Shown here in pieces: positions 40,851-52,309 of a DNA stretch of 64,000 nucleotides. A program made the translations under genes and the position numbers. Origin of the DNA: Cristatella mucedo (Eukaryota > Bryozoa > Phylactolaemata > Cristatellidae); contig WPIO01000032.1 of assembly GCA_009760855.2 (NCBI GenBank), positions 781,501 to 845,500 on the forward strand. Direction: 5' to 3'. How positions within the stretch are numbered: position 1 is the stretch's first letter; every line of letters begins with the position of its first letter. Under the pieces are notes generated by a model, which did not search any database, was not told the DNA's origin, and worked only from the letters and a program-made list of their open reading frames with translations.

Positions 40851-41040
40851 AAGTATTTAATATAGTTTGGGATCACCCCTCTCTGGTATAGAGGTCCCTT
40901 CACTTGCTAGCATCAGACTAAGTATCCGACTCCTTTGCTCCTTCTGTTCGACTTCGAGCTACCCTAGCTACTTCCTCAGCTTCCAATCGCTGCTCCGTGT
41001 CTCAAATTGAATTATAATCTTTGGAAAATGGTCTTTCCGT

Positions 41041-41192
41041 TCATATATATAGTTTATTTGTATATCCTTCATCTAAATAGCAACCTTAGAGAACCTCATC
41101 TCTATTCAGGCGCTTCACATAGCGGGGCTGAAGCCGACGACCTCGGCTAGACGTTGGTCGGGGCGAGCACCTTAACCACTGGATCGTATTCA
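41041..41192 (-). mobile_element. SINE-1 copy
   Basis: Minus strand: CGATCCAGTGGTTAAGGTGC (A-box region), GCCGAGGTCGTCGGCTTCAGC (B-box region), GTGAAGCGCCTGAATAGAGA, TGAGGTTCTCTAAGGTTGCT and a degraded CAAATAAACT end. Confidence 0.85.
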
Positions 41193-41194
41193 CC

Positions 41195-41500
41195 GGAAGT
41201 CTGGTACTCGCTTCAGGCTTCTTCCACCAACTGCATTTGCCATGAGCCCATAAAGTCGCAGCTAAAGATTCATTTGTTCTTTTCAGCATACCTGCACCAA
41301 AAACAACTTTGCTTCGTTGTTATTGCATTCCTTGCGTGATTATGCTTGCATGATTATTCTGGTCAAAGGATGCTACTCATGCGCTTTACGTGCTTGTCTA
41401 AGCATTGGACTCGGAGTTTCATTCATATTTAATTGCTGCTTTTATTGTTTCAGGTTATAAAGCACCTGAATAGGAATTTATAACAATGACAATAATAATC
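41195..41500 (+). mobile_element. L2-like LINE fragment (minor family)
   Basis: IKSQLKIHLFFSAYL is the classic FKSxLKTHLF C-terminus of L2-clade ORF2. The 3' UTR ends GGTTATAAAGCACCTGAATA. It resembles the 38.2-38.7 kb fragment. Confidence 0.68.
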
Positions 41501-41844
41501 TTGATAAAGTGCCCTCTTTTGAAAAGTCGAGAATTTAAGTAACAACTTACTAAAATAATACCGACTGGGCATTAAGCAGCATTGCTAATCGTCCCGAAAA
41601 AAGGCAAGAAATAAGTATACCGTGTTACGGGCGCTTGAAAAAGTTACTCAAGAAAATAAATAGTGATAAGCCAATCTTAAAAATGAACAAAATATTTTGG
41701 TAGATAATGCCTATGTCATGTGCCCAAAAATAACTAGTTTTAGAAAGGTTAAGAAAGGTTTAGAAAGGTTATGCAGCATAAACCTAGCACTTAAGCTATG
41801 TCAAATGTAAATTAAAATTACCATAATAATAATGTAAAAACAAT

Positions 41845-42490
41845 AATCATAATACATTTGATTATGCGCCACCAGAGAACTCAATCTTTTTGTAGGTGAT
41901 TTAAAAATTGCTGCAAAGGAAGCACGATCAAATGGTTAGTGGTAGCATCCTCAGTAAAAAACAAGAATTACACGGTTAGGGGTGACATGTACAGGGTCAG
42001 CATGCAAGTGCAGTCAGTGTCAGCATGTAAGAGTGTCAGCACGCATAAGCACATAAAGGACCAATCACAGGTACCCACTAAATGCTGTCATAAATAGATG
42101 CAATTTGAGTTTTTTAAATGTGGAAAAATCAGGAGAAGTCGTGACACAGGTCGGGAGTGAGTTCTAAGCTTTGGGAGCATACGGACCAAAGGCACAGTCT
42201 CCAAAGAATATGTGCGACGCATAGCTAAACTATTAAATTCAGAAAACTGAGTGGTACGATGCTTTGCCTGGTGCGGGCGTAGATCTAATAGGTAGGCTGA
42301 AGCCAAAGAATGAGGGTCCTGAAAGTGAGCTACACAAATTTGAAGTCGATGCTTTACTTGACTGGTAGCCAGTGCACGTCAGAGAGAAGTGGTGTGATAT
42401 GGCAGCAGAGACGCTCACGACAGACAAGCCTAGCTGCCGAGTTTTTTACCAGCTGTAAGTGCCATCCGCATATAAGTGAAAGCCTAGATT
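41845..42490 (-). mobile_element. LINE-B 3' fragment
   Basis: Minus strand: tail and hairpin, 3' UTR with CTAACC blocks, the ERSVPLVRMLPKLGTH-type region in shifted frames, FSLTCTGYQSSK (shifted HWLPVKQ block) and the ARLVC region, stopping near 42490. Frameshifted. Confidence 0.86.
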
Positions 42491-42519
42491 GTACTTAGAA
42501 ACTCATCGGCAAGAAGGAT

Positions 42520-42990
42520 ATAATGAATACATGGGTATAGTACCCTCAGAGAACTGAATCTCTTTCTAGGCACTTACAGATGTTATATAGCAAGTATTAT
42601 CAAATGAGTCACGGTAACAACTGCAAGCAGCAGGCACAGTGTAAGCAGGTACATGCACACGAGAAAAAATCACAAAGACAAACCGATTGTTGCAAGAAAG
42701 AGGTGCATTCTAAGCTTCTTTTTAAATGTTGCAATGCCATGGGTCGTTGAGACGTACGTCGGTGGTGAGTTCCAGGCTTTGGGAGCATTGGAAACAATGG
42801 CACGGTCTCCAACTGCTTTGAAATTTGTACGAGGTATGGCTAGCCTACCAGAGTGAGAACAGCGCGTTGTATAATTCGTCACCCGGTGGAAGAATAGTTC
42901 TGACAGGTTGGCTGGAGCCAGAGAATGAAGAAGCCTACAAGTAAGGGGCAGAACCATGAAGTCGATGCACTGCTTAATTGGGGGACAGTG
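42520..42990 (-). mobile_element. LINE-B 3' fragment, second copy
   Basis: Minus strand, next to the previous copy and in the same orientation: hairpin at about 42540-42590, a shortened 3' UTR, then TFKKKLRMHLFLATIG and APKAWNSPPTYVSTTHG, NFKAVGDRAIVS and APANLSELFFHRV. One frame stays open over about 95 codons. Confidence 0.88.
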
Positions 42991-43324
42991 CAGGTCAGCT
43001 TACCACGGTATGTAGACTGTGGTCCCGCCTACCTGTTTGGTTTATTAGTAACATTTAAGAAATATCCAAACATCAACATTATGCTTTTATCGTTAACTTA
43101 TCCTTTGGGTAAAACGCGTCTCATTTAGCTTGTAGTCACTAAACGATTTTGTTAAACAATGTGAAGGCTAATGATCGAACCTATTTAGTAACCGTTCACC
43201 GGGTCATGTTAAGCAAGCCTCGTTAGAATAGATATAAGCCAAATCAGGTTTACGCAGCTTTAAATCGCTCAGCCCACACCGTCAAATAAATCTCCTAAAT
43301 ATTCTTCGGAATCAGTGCGAATGC
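42991..43324. other. Intergenic DNA, nothing recognised
   Basis: Short unique stretch between LINE-B copies. Confidence 0.4.
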
Positions 43325-43465
43325 ACCTCTGCACGCGTACCACGTGTGCGTGTTGACACCGGGCGTGTTACCACTAACCGTATGATCGTGCTCCCGTTAT
43401 GGCATATTCAAAGTCCCTGGAAAGAGATCAGGTTATTTTAGAATATCGAAAAATTAATTATTATT
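43325..43465 (+). mobile_element. LINE-B 3' UTR remnant
   Basis: CGTGTTGACACCGGGCGTGT, TTACCACTAACCGTATGATC, GGAAAGAGATCAGGTTATTT. Only the end of the element, quite degraded. Confidence 0.68.
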
Positions 43466-43849
43466 GAATAATAATCTATTTATTTTTAATAGCAGATAGA
43501 TGAAGAGCCATGGATATAGTTAGCTGCGAAATTTGTCAAAAAAAGCTTTACGTAACTTTTGACTGATGCAAGGCTATAGCACTACTAACGTTTTCAAGCC
43601 ACATTTTATTCTGATACGATAAATGGTGTCAGCTGATTTAAGTTAATTTCATACATAACAAACATATTTTGTGAAACTGCACTTGCTTTGCACCGGTTGA
43701 TGCTGATATAATGCTCTGGAGGAAGTCAAAATGCTCGCTCAAATTAAGGCAATTATGAACTAAATTACGGAATTTTAATTATCTAACTTATATACAAAAG
43801 TCGCTACATAAGTATTATTTTATTTGGCAGTCAAATGTTGGACGTGAAA

Positions 43850-44495
43850 TCAATCCCAGCACTGTATGCAATTAGTATGAATGCATTTGCTAGGCTTGTA
43901 TGTCGCGAACGCCGCAGTTGCCACATCACACCATTTCTCGCCGACCTGCACTGGCTACCAGTCAAGCAAAGGATCGACTTCAAGGTTTTGTCGCTCACTT
44001 TTTTTTGTCACTTTATTTTTTGGCTCCAGCCTATCTCTCAGATATGCTCCCCCACGAGGCCAAGCATCGTACCACCCGCTATTCGGAATCCAACAGTTTA
44101 CCAATACCTCGTACAAACCTTAAATCCTTTGGAGACCGTGCATTTAGTTCGTATGCTCCCAAAGCGTGGAACTCCCTCCTGAATTGCGTCAGAACATCCC
44201 CTGACTTGACCACATTTAAAAAGAATTGAAAAACACACCTATTTAGGACAGCATTTAGTGGGTCCCTGTGATTTGTCCTTTATGTGCTTATGCGTGCTGA
44301 CGTTGTGCATGCTGCCACTAATCACACTTGCCTGCTGACTTTCTGCATGTCACCCCTAACCATGTTATTCATGTTGTTTATCAAGTATGATATTACTCAC
44401 CATTCAATCGCGTTTCCCCTTGCAGCAAATTTAAAGTGCATAGAAAGATGTTGAGTTATCTGAGGGTGCTTTATCAAGTGCATTATTATTATTAT
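43850..44495 (+). mobile_element. LINE-B 3' fragment
   Basis: Plus strand, reading across frames: FARLVCRERRSCHITPFLADLHWLPVKQRIDFKV, split here as blocks; APAYLSDMLPHEAKHRTTRY; KSFGDRAFSSYAPKAWNSLL; then a stop, the KTHLFRTAF block, the 3' UTR with three CTAACCAT-type blocks, hairpin and ATT tail. It is the clearest view of the LINE-B C-terminus. Confidence 0.9.
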
Positions 44496-44654
44496 TAACT
44501 TGAACCAGTAATAGTTCTCATCCTGAGACTGACCGTCGTTGCATGCTACTGCTCTTATTCGTCCTACAAGCTTGCACTGGATCAGAAGGCACAGTTGATA
44601 GTTGCTAAATAAATTGCTTACGCTAAAACTCAACGACCGCCAAGGCTTATAGCA

Positions 44655-45075
44655 TTTCTACCTAGCTGAACTGCTGAACTAGTGTCAGTCTGATCGTGCC
44701 CTTAGGTCACCTATGCACAATAAGACAGCTGTTTTATTTGTCCACTTAAGCACTGCCGACTCGAGAACCTTCGATCAACAGGTCCAAGACTGTAGGCTGA
44801 CATCCACATTTCTCAAGCAATGACGGCTACTCTTCTGCTGCCGAGTATGATACGTCCTTTGACGCCGTCCTGAGCTGCTACTTATTTGCTACTCGCTACC
44901 CCGACTGCTCTCCCGACTGCTGTGCTTTTCACCTTCTTTTCGTTGCGTGAAATGCGTGTCTGCTGGCTACAGAATGCGTGCCGAAAGCCGCTTAGCCTTC
45001 GAATAAGCTGTACACAACTCCTCTGCATAGCGCCCATATACTCGGTGTGGCTTTGTGGAGTTACAGGCTGAGATA
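44655..45075 (+). mobile_element. LINE-A 3' fragment
   Basis: From the LAELLN / VLRSPMHNK block through SRTFDQQVQDCRL, CYLFATRYPDCSPDCCAF, RNACRKPLSL to GTGTGGCTTTGTGGAGTTAC. Plus strand, many substitutions, no pentanucleotide tail. Confidence 0.82.
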
Positions 45076-46134
45076 AATTAAATTACCTCTCAAATATAAG
45101 GCAAAAACAGCCAAAACACCAGACCGTTTGATCACTGGAAACTGGTCTGACAGAAGAAATGTGACCACGACTAGACACGACTTAAGTACTACAGGAAAGG
45201 ACGTATTAGAAAATACTGCGTTTCATTTTCGCTGATCTTTCTTCGCGTTCAATATTTCGAATGTGCTAGGGTGAGAAATACTGTCAAACTCAGCGGACAA
45301 GTCGAGCAGGACCTTGGCAGTAGCATTACCATCCTGGACATGTCTTAGAATATTGCTGGTCAAATTCGAGAAATTAGTTTCTGTCGAGGGGTGTTTTCTC
45401 ACAATTCATCATACTCAGTGAGTTCTATAACCTGTTAACAGCAATATTTTTAAGAAACCAGGGAACAAAAAAGATAGAGAAACAGCTTATTAAAAATTCA
45501 CCCTCCAATCTAGGATAATTTTGTTTTGGTCAAACAATGATCTCTTTGAAAAACTTTGCAGAAACAAAATTTGGAAATAATTAATTAATAATAATTATAA
45601 TATATAATATAATTATATATAATATATTATAATTGTATAATTAAATAATTAATAATTATTAGAAATAATAATTTTTTAAGTAAAGCCAAGTCAGAGGATT
45701 TATTCGGGTCATGAGGCGATACATATATTTTTTTAAAGATTTAATTAGGAAAGCCAAAATGTGTACCCAAGGGTAAAAATTTTCTTAAGTGATGACAAAG
45801 GTTTAGATCTAACACTTCCTTTAGTCAGAAGTGAATCCACGGAGGCACCAATATGTACTATTTTGTTTTGAAGAAAGAAAGAGATAGTAGGGTTAAAAAA
45901 TATTTGATATTGTGATACTGAGACCAGGCCAATTTGAAAAGCAATTTGTTCACTGTCCTCTACATATTATGGTGAGCGGACGCCAATCTACGATTTGAGT
46001 GTCGTAGTACCAGCTGACCATTCTAGCATCCTCGGGATGGTATGGTTTAGGACGGATGGCGGTACAAGTCTCTCTCCCTCTCTCTCACTCTGCCTAGCAG
46101 TCTCTCTCTTCTTCTAAATATGAGTAATCATGTT
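45076..46134. other. Intergenic AT-rich DNA with a near-pure A/T stretch
   Basis: No coding similarity. About 45590-45675 is nearly all A and T and rich in small palindromes of the AATAATTATT type. A TC-rich run lies at about 46070-46115. Confidence 0.5.
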
Positions 46135-46215
46135 TGTGATACAATAATGCATTTAACATAGCAACCTCAGAGAACTCAATCTCTTTCTAGGCACTTTGTA
46201 TTTGCAGCAAAGGAT
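46135..46215 (-). mobile_element. LINE-B 3' tail fragment
   Basis: Minus strand: AATAATGCATTTAACATAGC, AGAGAACTCAATCTCTTTCT, AGGCACTTTGTATTTGCAGC. Only the hairpin and first bases of the UTR. Confidence 0.75.
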
Positions 46216-47159
46216 CAAACGATAACAGCCTTAGTGGGATAACGACATACCGATTTAAATTGGGCTGGCAAAAATTTACCTGGATACATTGACTTACATA
46301 ATTAGGTAGATATGCAAATTTATGTATGAAAAATGCAAGTTTAAGCATTGAGCGTTTTATTTCTGGACTTGGTGGCAATAATTGCCTACAGCTTAACAAC
46401 ACTTGATTGATGTCTACCACATAGATTGAAACTTGGAATGCTCGGAAAACTCGCTGAAGTTAGTAGCTGTAGCCCGTTACGAGGCAGTTGCACCTTCAAG
46501 ATAGCCAGTGAACTTTGGGAGCTTTGGCAGTACTCAAAATTACGCAATACTTATTTAGAACTACATTTGACGTTTGCACCTGCTCCCACTAACGCTATTA
46601 TCGACCGTCTAACATGCGCGTCTGAACTAAGACCAACTTTGTTAGTATAATTGCCACGAAGGAAGTATGGCTAATTATCGCAATCGGATAAGAAAATTGT
46701 AGCCATGGAACCTTTATTAGTTATATGTATACTGTAAACAGCCTGCTAATATTGCTCGTTAAATGGCACGAACATTTTATTATTAATACTGTTCTTAATG
46801 ATATTATTGTTATTATTATTACTACTATGTGGGAACAGACAGCTAATCTTCAGGTTACCACCCGCGAGTCCGCGGAGCCCCGCGAGACCGCGGAGCCCCG
46901 CGAGTCCGCGGAGCCCCGCGGCACAGTTTAGCGTCAAACGCATATTTTAGTTAGTGTACTTTTACTGGTATCAGATACATTTCGCTTTACCAGAAGAGGA
47001 TTTACAAGGTTTTCTGTGCCATTCATTAATGATAGAGTTAAGCGAAAAGGTGCGTTTGAAAGTTTGGAAGGCCACCCAGGGACTTCAGCGAACTCATCTA
47101 AATGACTGAGCGCTCTTCAGATTGCATAGTAGGCGCAGCACCACGCTTTGTCTCGTTGC
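46216..47159. other. Intergenic DNA, no gene recognised
   Basis: Unique AT-rich DNA holding one GC-rich minisatellite at 46861-46920. Short ORFs at 46187-46650 are unassigned. Confidence 0.45.
46861..46920. repeat. 18-bp GC-rich minisatellite, about 3.3 units
   Basis: The unit CGAGTCCGCGGAGCCCCG is repeated end to end with one base change in the second unit. Each unit contains CCGCGG and CCCCGCG, so the array is both tandem and partly self-complementary. It stands out sharply in AT-rich surroundings. Confidence 0.95.
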
Positions 47160-47164
47160 TCGCG

Positions 47165-47375
47165 GTATCTAGTAGGTAGGTGCCAACACTGATAGCAGCA
47201 GGTTGGTGACAAATTGAGCTTTGGGCTGGTTCGTCAGCTTCCTTTTTTTAGCAGGAGTTATCCACGGGATATGATCTGGACCAGTAGTTCCACCTGCCAA
47301 TCGCAGAAACTTCAAGACCCTTGAGATCGAGGCTATCCCTATGAAAATATGTTCTTCGCCCCAATAGCTTAATCC
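47165..47375 (-). mobile_element. LINE-A segment upstream of RT, inverted
   Basis: Minus-strand ISRVLKFLRLAGGTTGPDHIP resembles the VLKSLKxxKATGPDGIP block that precedes the RT fingers in CR1/L2 elements (core pattern only). It points away from the RT segment on its right and probably belongs to the same rearranged insertion. Confidence 0.65.
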
Positions 47376-47389
47376 CCCTTTGGACCAGT

Positions 47390-48980
47390 CGTTATTGGTT
47401 AAAAGCAAAACCACCACACTAGCTAAAGAGCTCGACGAGTTTGAGCTTCTGACTAAAGGCACTATGACCCCTTACCCATTAGGCCAACTGTTTGCTAAGC
47501 AGCTAGTTGAACATATTGAAAATAATGGAATGTCAGATAGATTTCAATCAGGTTTCAAGAGGAAGCACTCTTCTGAAACTGCTCTCCTCCGTGTTAGCAA
47601 TGACATTCTACGTGGCAACGACGACGGGAATGTCACTGCCCTAGCTCTGCTAGATCTGTCTGCTGCCTTCGACACTATGGATCACGAAGTTCTGCTCGAA
47701 CGATTGAGAACAACGATCGGTCTGGCAGACGAAGCACTGGCGTGGTTTAAATCATACTTGTCTGATCGTGTTCAATCCGTGTCGTGTGGGGGTCAGGTAT
47801 CAGGCAAGAGAAGGGTCACCTGTGGAGTCCCTCAAGGGTCTGTACTTGGTCCCTTGCTGTTCTCCATTTATACGCAACCTCTGGGAAAAGTGATTAAGGC
47901 CCATGGAATAGGATATCACTTCTATGCTGACGATACTCAGTTGTATTTGTCATTTAAACCGTCGGAATCTGCTGCAGCAACTGAGAAACTGAATGCTTGC
48001 CTTGCCGATATTCGATCCTGGATGTCGGAAAACTTCCTGAAATTAAATGACGATAAAACCGAACTGCTTCTCATAGGACACCCTAAGCGTGTGGCTGGAT
48101 TAAAAGGCTTTGCTCTTCTAATAGGTGATGCTATTGTGCGACCTTAACCCCGTGCTCGAAATCTAGGTGTCGTGTTCGACAGCTGCCTCAATTTCAAAAG
48201 CTTCATTCAGAAGACTGCCTCTACAGCTAGCCATCACATCCGATTCCTATCCAAGATTAGAAGCGGTCTCCCTCAGTGTCTTGTAAACAATTTAACTAGC
48301 TCTTTAGTTCTGTCTCGGCTTGATTATTGTAATTCCCTTTTGGCTGGGCTACCAAAGAAAGCTATAATGCCACTACAGCGAACTATGAATATGGCTGCAA
48401 GGCTGGTCTTCAAGTCCCAGCGGTTTGAGCACGTGTCACCTTTGCTGAAAGAGCTAGGATGGTTGCCGGTTGAGCAAAGGATACAGAGCAAAGTTCTTAC
48501 GCTGACCCACAAGGCCCGCCACGGCTTGGCTCCTTCGTAACTGGCTGAACTGCTGCATCAGTTTCAGCCTGTTCGCGCCCTCAGGTCCTGTGTGGACAAT
48601 AAATTAGCTGTCCCATTCCTCCGATTAAAGACAGTTGGCGACAGAAGCTTTAGCTCTGCAGGTCCTAGACTGTGGAACTCGCTTCCACAATTCTTACGCA
48701 ACGGCATCTACTCTCCAACTGCCGACTATGGCACATCTTTTTCAGCGGTCCTGAACTGCTACTTCTACGCTACTCACTACCTGAACTGCTTTCCTAACTC
48801 TGCTATGCTTCCCACTTTCTCTTTGTTGCGTGAGACGAAGTCTGTTGGCTACCGAATGCATACCGAAAGCCGCATAGGCTGTGAGTGCGCTATACAAAAC
48901 TCTCCTGCGTAACACCCACATGGTATTTATGACTTTGTGAAGTTACTGACGGAGATACATTACATTACATTACATTACCA
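47390..48980 (+). pseudogene. LINE-A ORF2 reverse transcriptase, longest copy, inactive
   Basis: Plus strand. A linker-like stretch (LAKELDEFELLTKG, about 47410-47460) is fused directly to the RT: FQSGFKRKHSSETALL, motif A LDLSAAFDT, GVPQGSVLGPLLFSIYT, YHFYADDTQLY with the catalytic Asp pair, then LNDDKTELLLIG. TAA stops interrupt the frame at about 48145 and 48538, at places where related copies in this window have sense codons. The ORF end (CECAIQNSPA) lies at about 48910, followed by a 3' UTR and a CATTA tail to 48980. CR1/L2-type non-LTR retrotransposon. The endonuclease domain is missing. Confidence 0.92.
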
Positions 48981-48999
48981 CGTACAAAAGACTAGCTTG

Positions 49000-49298
49000 G
49001 TTTTCTAAGTCTAAGCTAGAAAAAGCACACGAAAAGGGAGGCCTAACTGTCCATGAGCATGTGATTCATCCGTATGTGCTATGCATGCTGACACTGTGCA
49101 TGCTGCCACTAACCATACTTGCATGCTGCTTCTGTGCATTTCATCCCTAACCATGTTTTTCCTGTTGTTTATTGTGCATGCTACCACTAACCAATCAATC
49201 GCGCATACTTTGCAGCAATTGCAAAGCACCTAGAATGAGACAGAGTTCGCATCCAGTGCTAAAGGAAATACGTTATTATTATTATTATTATTATTATA
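49000..49298 (+). mobile_element. LINE-B 3' UTR and tail
   Basis: TGCTGACACTGTGCATGCTG, CCACTAACCATACTTGCATG, a second TCATCCCTAACCATG block, GCAGCAATTGCAAAGCACCT, the decayed hairpin and a clean (ATT)n run. It begins about 20 bp after the end of LINE-A, so it is a separate insertion. Confidence 0.88.
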
Positions 49299-49544
49299 CT
49301 GAATTTAATATTGAACCACTCTTAAGTGATCCATTTCATTTTCGTTTCACTGTCGCGTTCTGAGGACGCTTAGTCAAATGTATTAACCTTATTATTTTTA
49401 CCGGGTAGCACCTTACTTAATGAACCGCGCCATGATCTAGCTCTTTGTTTATTGAGATTATTTGCCAACGAGACATTCAAGATTGGAGAGTCCATCCCTA
49501 TGGTCTCAGCTTCACCTCTGCACTTCTAGTAATACAATAATATG

Positions 49545-50335
49545 AATACACTTATTTAGCTGTCTCAGGGAACTTAATCTCTTTCTAGGCAGTTTACATT
49601 TGGTTCAAAGGAAGCACGATCAAATGGTTAGTAGCGACATACTCAATGATACCTAGCACAACATGATCAATGGTGACATGCACAGCGTCAGCATGAAAAC
49701 ATGGATAGTGACAGCATGCATAGTGTCGTCTCACACAAGCACGAAAGCGATGAATCGCACGGAGAGCACTTAATGCTGTGATGAATAGATGCACTTTTAA
49801 TGTATTTTTAAATTTGGTCATGTCGGGGGGGGGGAAGCCGTGACACAAGTCAGAAGTCGGTTCCGGGCGTTGCAAGCACACGAACTAAATGCAGGGTATC
49901 CTAGGATTTGAGGTTCAAGGTTCGTAAGATGTACCGGTAAGTGGTTAGATTCCGAAAAGCTAGTGGTAAGATGTTTAGCTTGGCGGGGAAGTGGATCTGA
50001 TAGGTAGGCTGGAGCCAAAGAATGGAAGTGCCAAAAAGTGAGTGACGGAACCTTGAAGTCCATGCTTTGCTTGACTGTGAGCCAGTGCGGGTTTGCAAGA
50101 AGTGGTGTGAGGTATGGCAGCTTCAACGGCAGACAAGCCTGATTGCAGAGCTAAGTACCAACTGTAAGTACCTGATTGCAAGGGCCAGTAGACCAGCAGG
50201 CAGTGAGTTACATAAATGGATTCGGGAAGTCACATATGTGTGGATCAAATAAGATTTGGTATCCCTGTTTAAACAATAATGTCCGAAATTTAGGAATGTC
50301 ACGTAGCTGAAGGTCGGCATACTTAACTGAGTCAA
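49545..50335 (-). mobile_element. LINE-B 3' fragment, left arm of a head-to-head pair
   Basis: Minus strand: tail, hairpin (AGGGAACTTAATCTCTTTCT), 3' UTR, TKFKNTLKVHLFITALS, then shifted-frame blocks (PYLTPLLANPHWLTVKQSMD, APAYLSDPLPRQAKHLTTSF) and the YADLQLRDIPKF region. Several frameshifts. Confidence 0.88.
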
Positions 50336-50342
50336 TAACGTC

Positions 50343-50757
50343 ATACCTCGTACAAACCTTAAATCCTTTGGAGACCATGCATTTATTTCGTATGCTCCCA
50401 AAGCCAGGAACTCCCTCCCGACCTGCGTCAGAACTTCCCCCGACCTGACCACATTTAAAAGGAACTTAAAACACACTTATTTAGGACAGCATTTAGTGGG
50501 TCCCTGTGATTCGTACTTCATGTGGTTATGCGTGCTGACACTGTGCATGCTGTCACCAACCACATTTGCATGCTCACCGTGTGCATGTCACCCCTAACCA
50601 TATTATTCATTTTGTTCGTTTTTCAAGCATGAGTTTACTTACCATTCAATTGCATTTTACTTTGCAGCAAATGTAAAGCGCCTAGAAAGAGATTAAGTTC
50701 TCTGAGGGCGCTTTATCATGTGCATTATTATTATTGTTATTATTATTATAGCTGCAC
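50343..50757 (+). mobile_element. LINE-B 3' fragment, right arm of the pair
   Basis: Starts abruptly at the VPRTNLKSFGD-type block, then the APKARNSLPTCVRTSPDLTT region, 3' UTR, an excellent terminal hairpin (TAAAGCGCC ... GGGCGCTTTA with AGAGATTAAGTTCTCT inside) and an ATT tail. It is joined to the left arm with only a few bases between. Confidence 0.9.
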
Positions 50758-50889
50758 AATCAAGTACGCCTACTTTCTGGAGCTCTATAATATTGCTTGC
50801 ATTCTGGCTGGATTAGACCGAGTTTGTACATGTAAATAGACCAATAAATGTTTGCCAGCCTAACTTGAATTCTTTAATTCACTGCTTGC

Positions 50890-51130
50890 TAGTCTAATGG
50901 CATGAGCTATCACTAAGCTACAGCTGGTGCAAAATTCTGCACCAAGGCTAGTCTGTAGTGAGCGTTGAAGGTTCCGGATCGCCCAACCCTTTTATGGCCT
51001 GCACTGGCTTCCAGTAAAGCTTTGCATCGTTTCCATGGTTGTGGCACTCTCTTTTAGGTCCCTTCATTTTTTCGCTCCTGCGGAACTATCAAATCTACTC
51101 TCAAAATCTGAGGTCCTGCCAGTCAGCCAA
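50890..51130 (+). mobile_element. L2-like LINE ORF scrap (minor family)
   Basis: KLQLVQNSAPRLVCSER, then FYGLHWLPVKLCIV and a FFAPAELSNLLSK block, in slightly shifted frames. It is the region just after RT in CR1/L2 elements and differs from LINE-A and LINE-B. Confidence 0.7.
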
Positions 51131-52305
51131 AAAGCAGATTTAAAAGACAGTAAAGAATATTTCCTATACTATGAAAGCTCTACAGCCTATGGACGCTAAG
51201 TCGGCGCTAAAAACTTTAACGGTTTCATCAACTCTCAGAGGTTAAAGTACAGCCAAGTTACTATAACACGAATCGTGCTTTTATAGCCACTCGTATTTTA
51301 TTCGGGTTATGATAACAGATTCCTATTCATTCTAATTAAGAAAAATATTCACAAATAGTCTTATCATTCTTATCTATTAGTGATTGGTTACATTTTTAAA
51401 TCTTTAAATTAAGTTTATTTTCGGCTGGAATAGAAAAGAAAACATAACGCAACCTTGTATCATGGCTGTAGACAATCGCATTAGCTTCAAAACCTCTTCA
51501 GGCTTGAGTATCAATGACGGCTCAGCATTTTCAGATTCTTCCTAAAAGTTGCAGTAGCAGTCCTGTCGCCATCCTTATCAGCAACAACTGTCTTAAGTAG
51601 GTATTTCTATGTAACTCAGGTGAATTAAAGCTTATCCTTATACAGTAGCTCATAGAAATCTCCCGGGCACGGATTGAAGAGATTATCCTGATTCACTGGA
51701 TTAGTTAAACAATACAGTCCTCAGCAGCTCAAAACCGTGAAAATTAGGCTAATAACATGCCCCTTAAAAACTCTTCTGTTGCATCTGGCATGCCCAGGAG
51801 ATGTATCAATTTAAATATCCCTCACGGAAGCCGTGGTATACATTCTGCTTAAGATAATGCAGAAGACTACAGTATAATATGGTTACGCGTTATAGTAGCA
51901 GTTGGCTCTTAGTTGAAAGTTCAACAGCTACCTGGTCAGTTGACTTGTGAGGAAAATCAGAATAAAAAGCTGAGTCAAGCATCAAGCAAAACGATCCCCA
52001 CGTGTAAATGCTGTGAAGGGCAAATTCTTCAATCAGGTGTCTCAACGGTAACCAGTGTGCCGACCGTGGTCAAGATTTTGCCCGCTATATGAAGTATTAG
52101 GACTACCCTCCAATGAGCAGTGATCAGTTATGCTCGCCGACCGGTTAAAGCCGCGCAATAATTGACTACAGAATCTTCTCGATATCACTGAAAAGCTACT
52201 CTAGCTTTAGCCAAAGTCGAGCAGCGATTCCCATCAGTTCAAGACTATGTATTTAACGCAACCAACTGCCTGATGGTGCTGTTCGCTCTTGCAAGTTTTG
52301 ATCGT
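51131..52305. other. Intergenic AT-rich DNA, nothing recognised
   Basis: No LINE, SINE or coding similarity detected on either strand. Confidence 0.45.
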
Positions 52306-52309
52306 AAAT

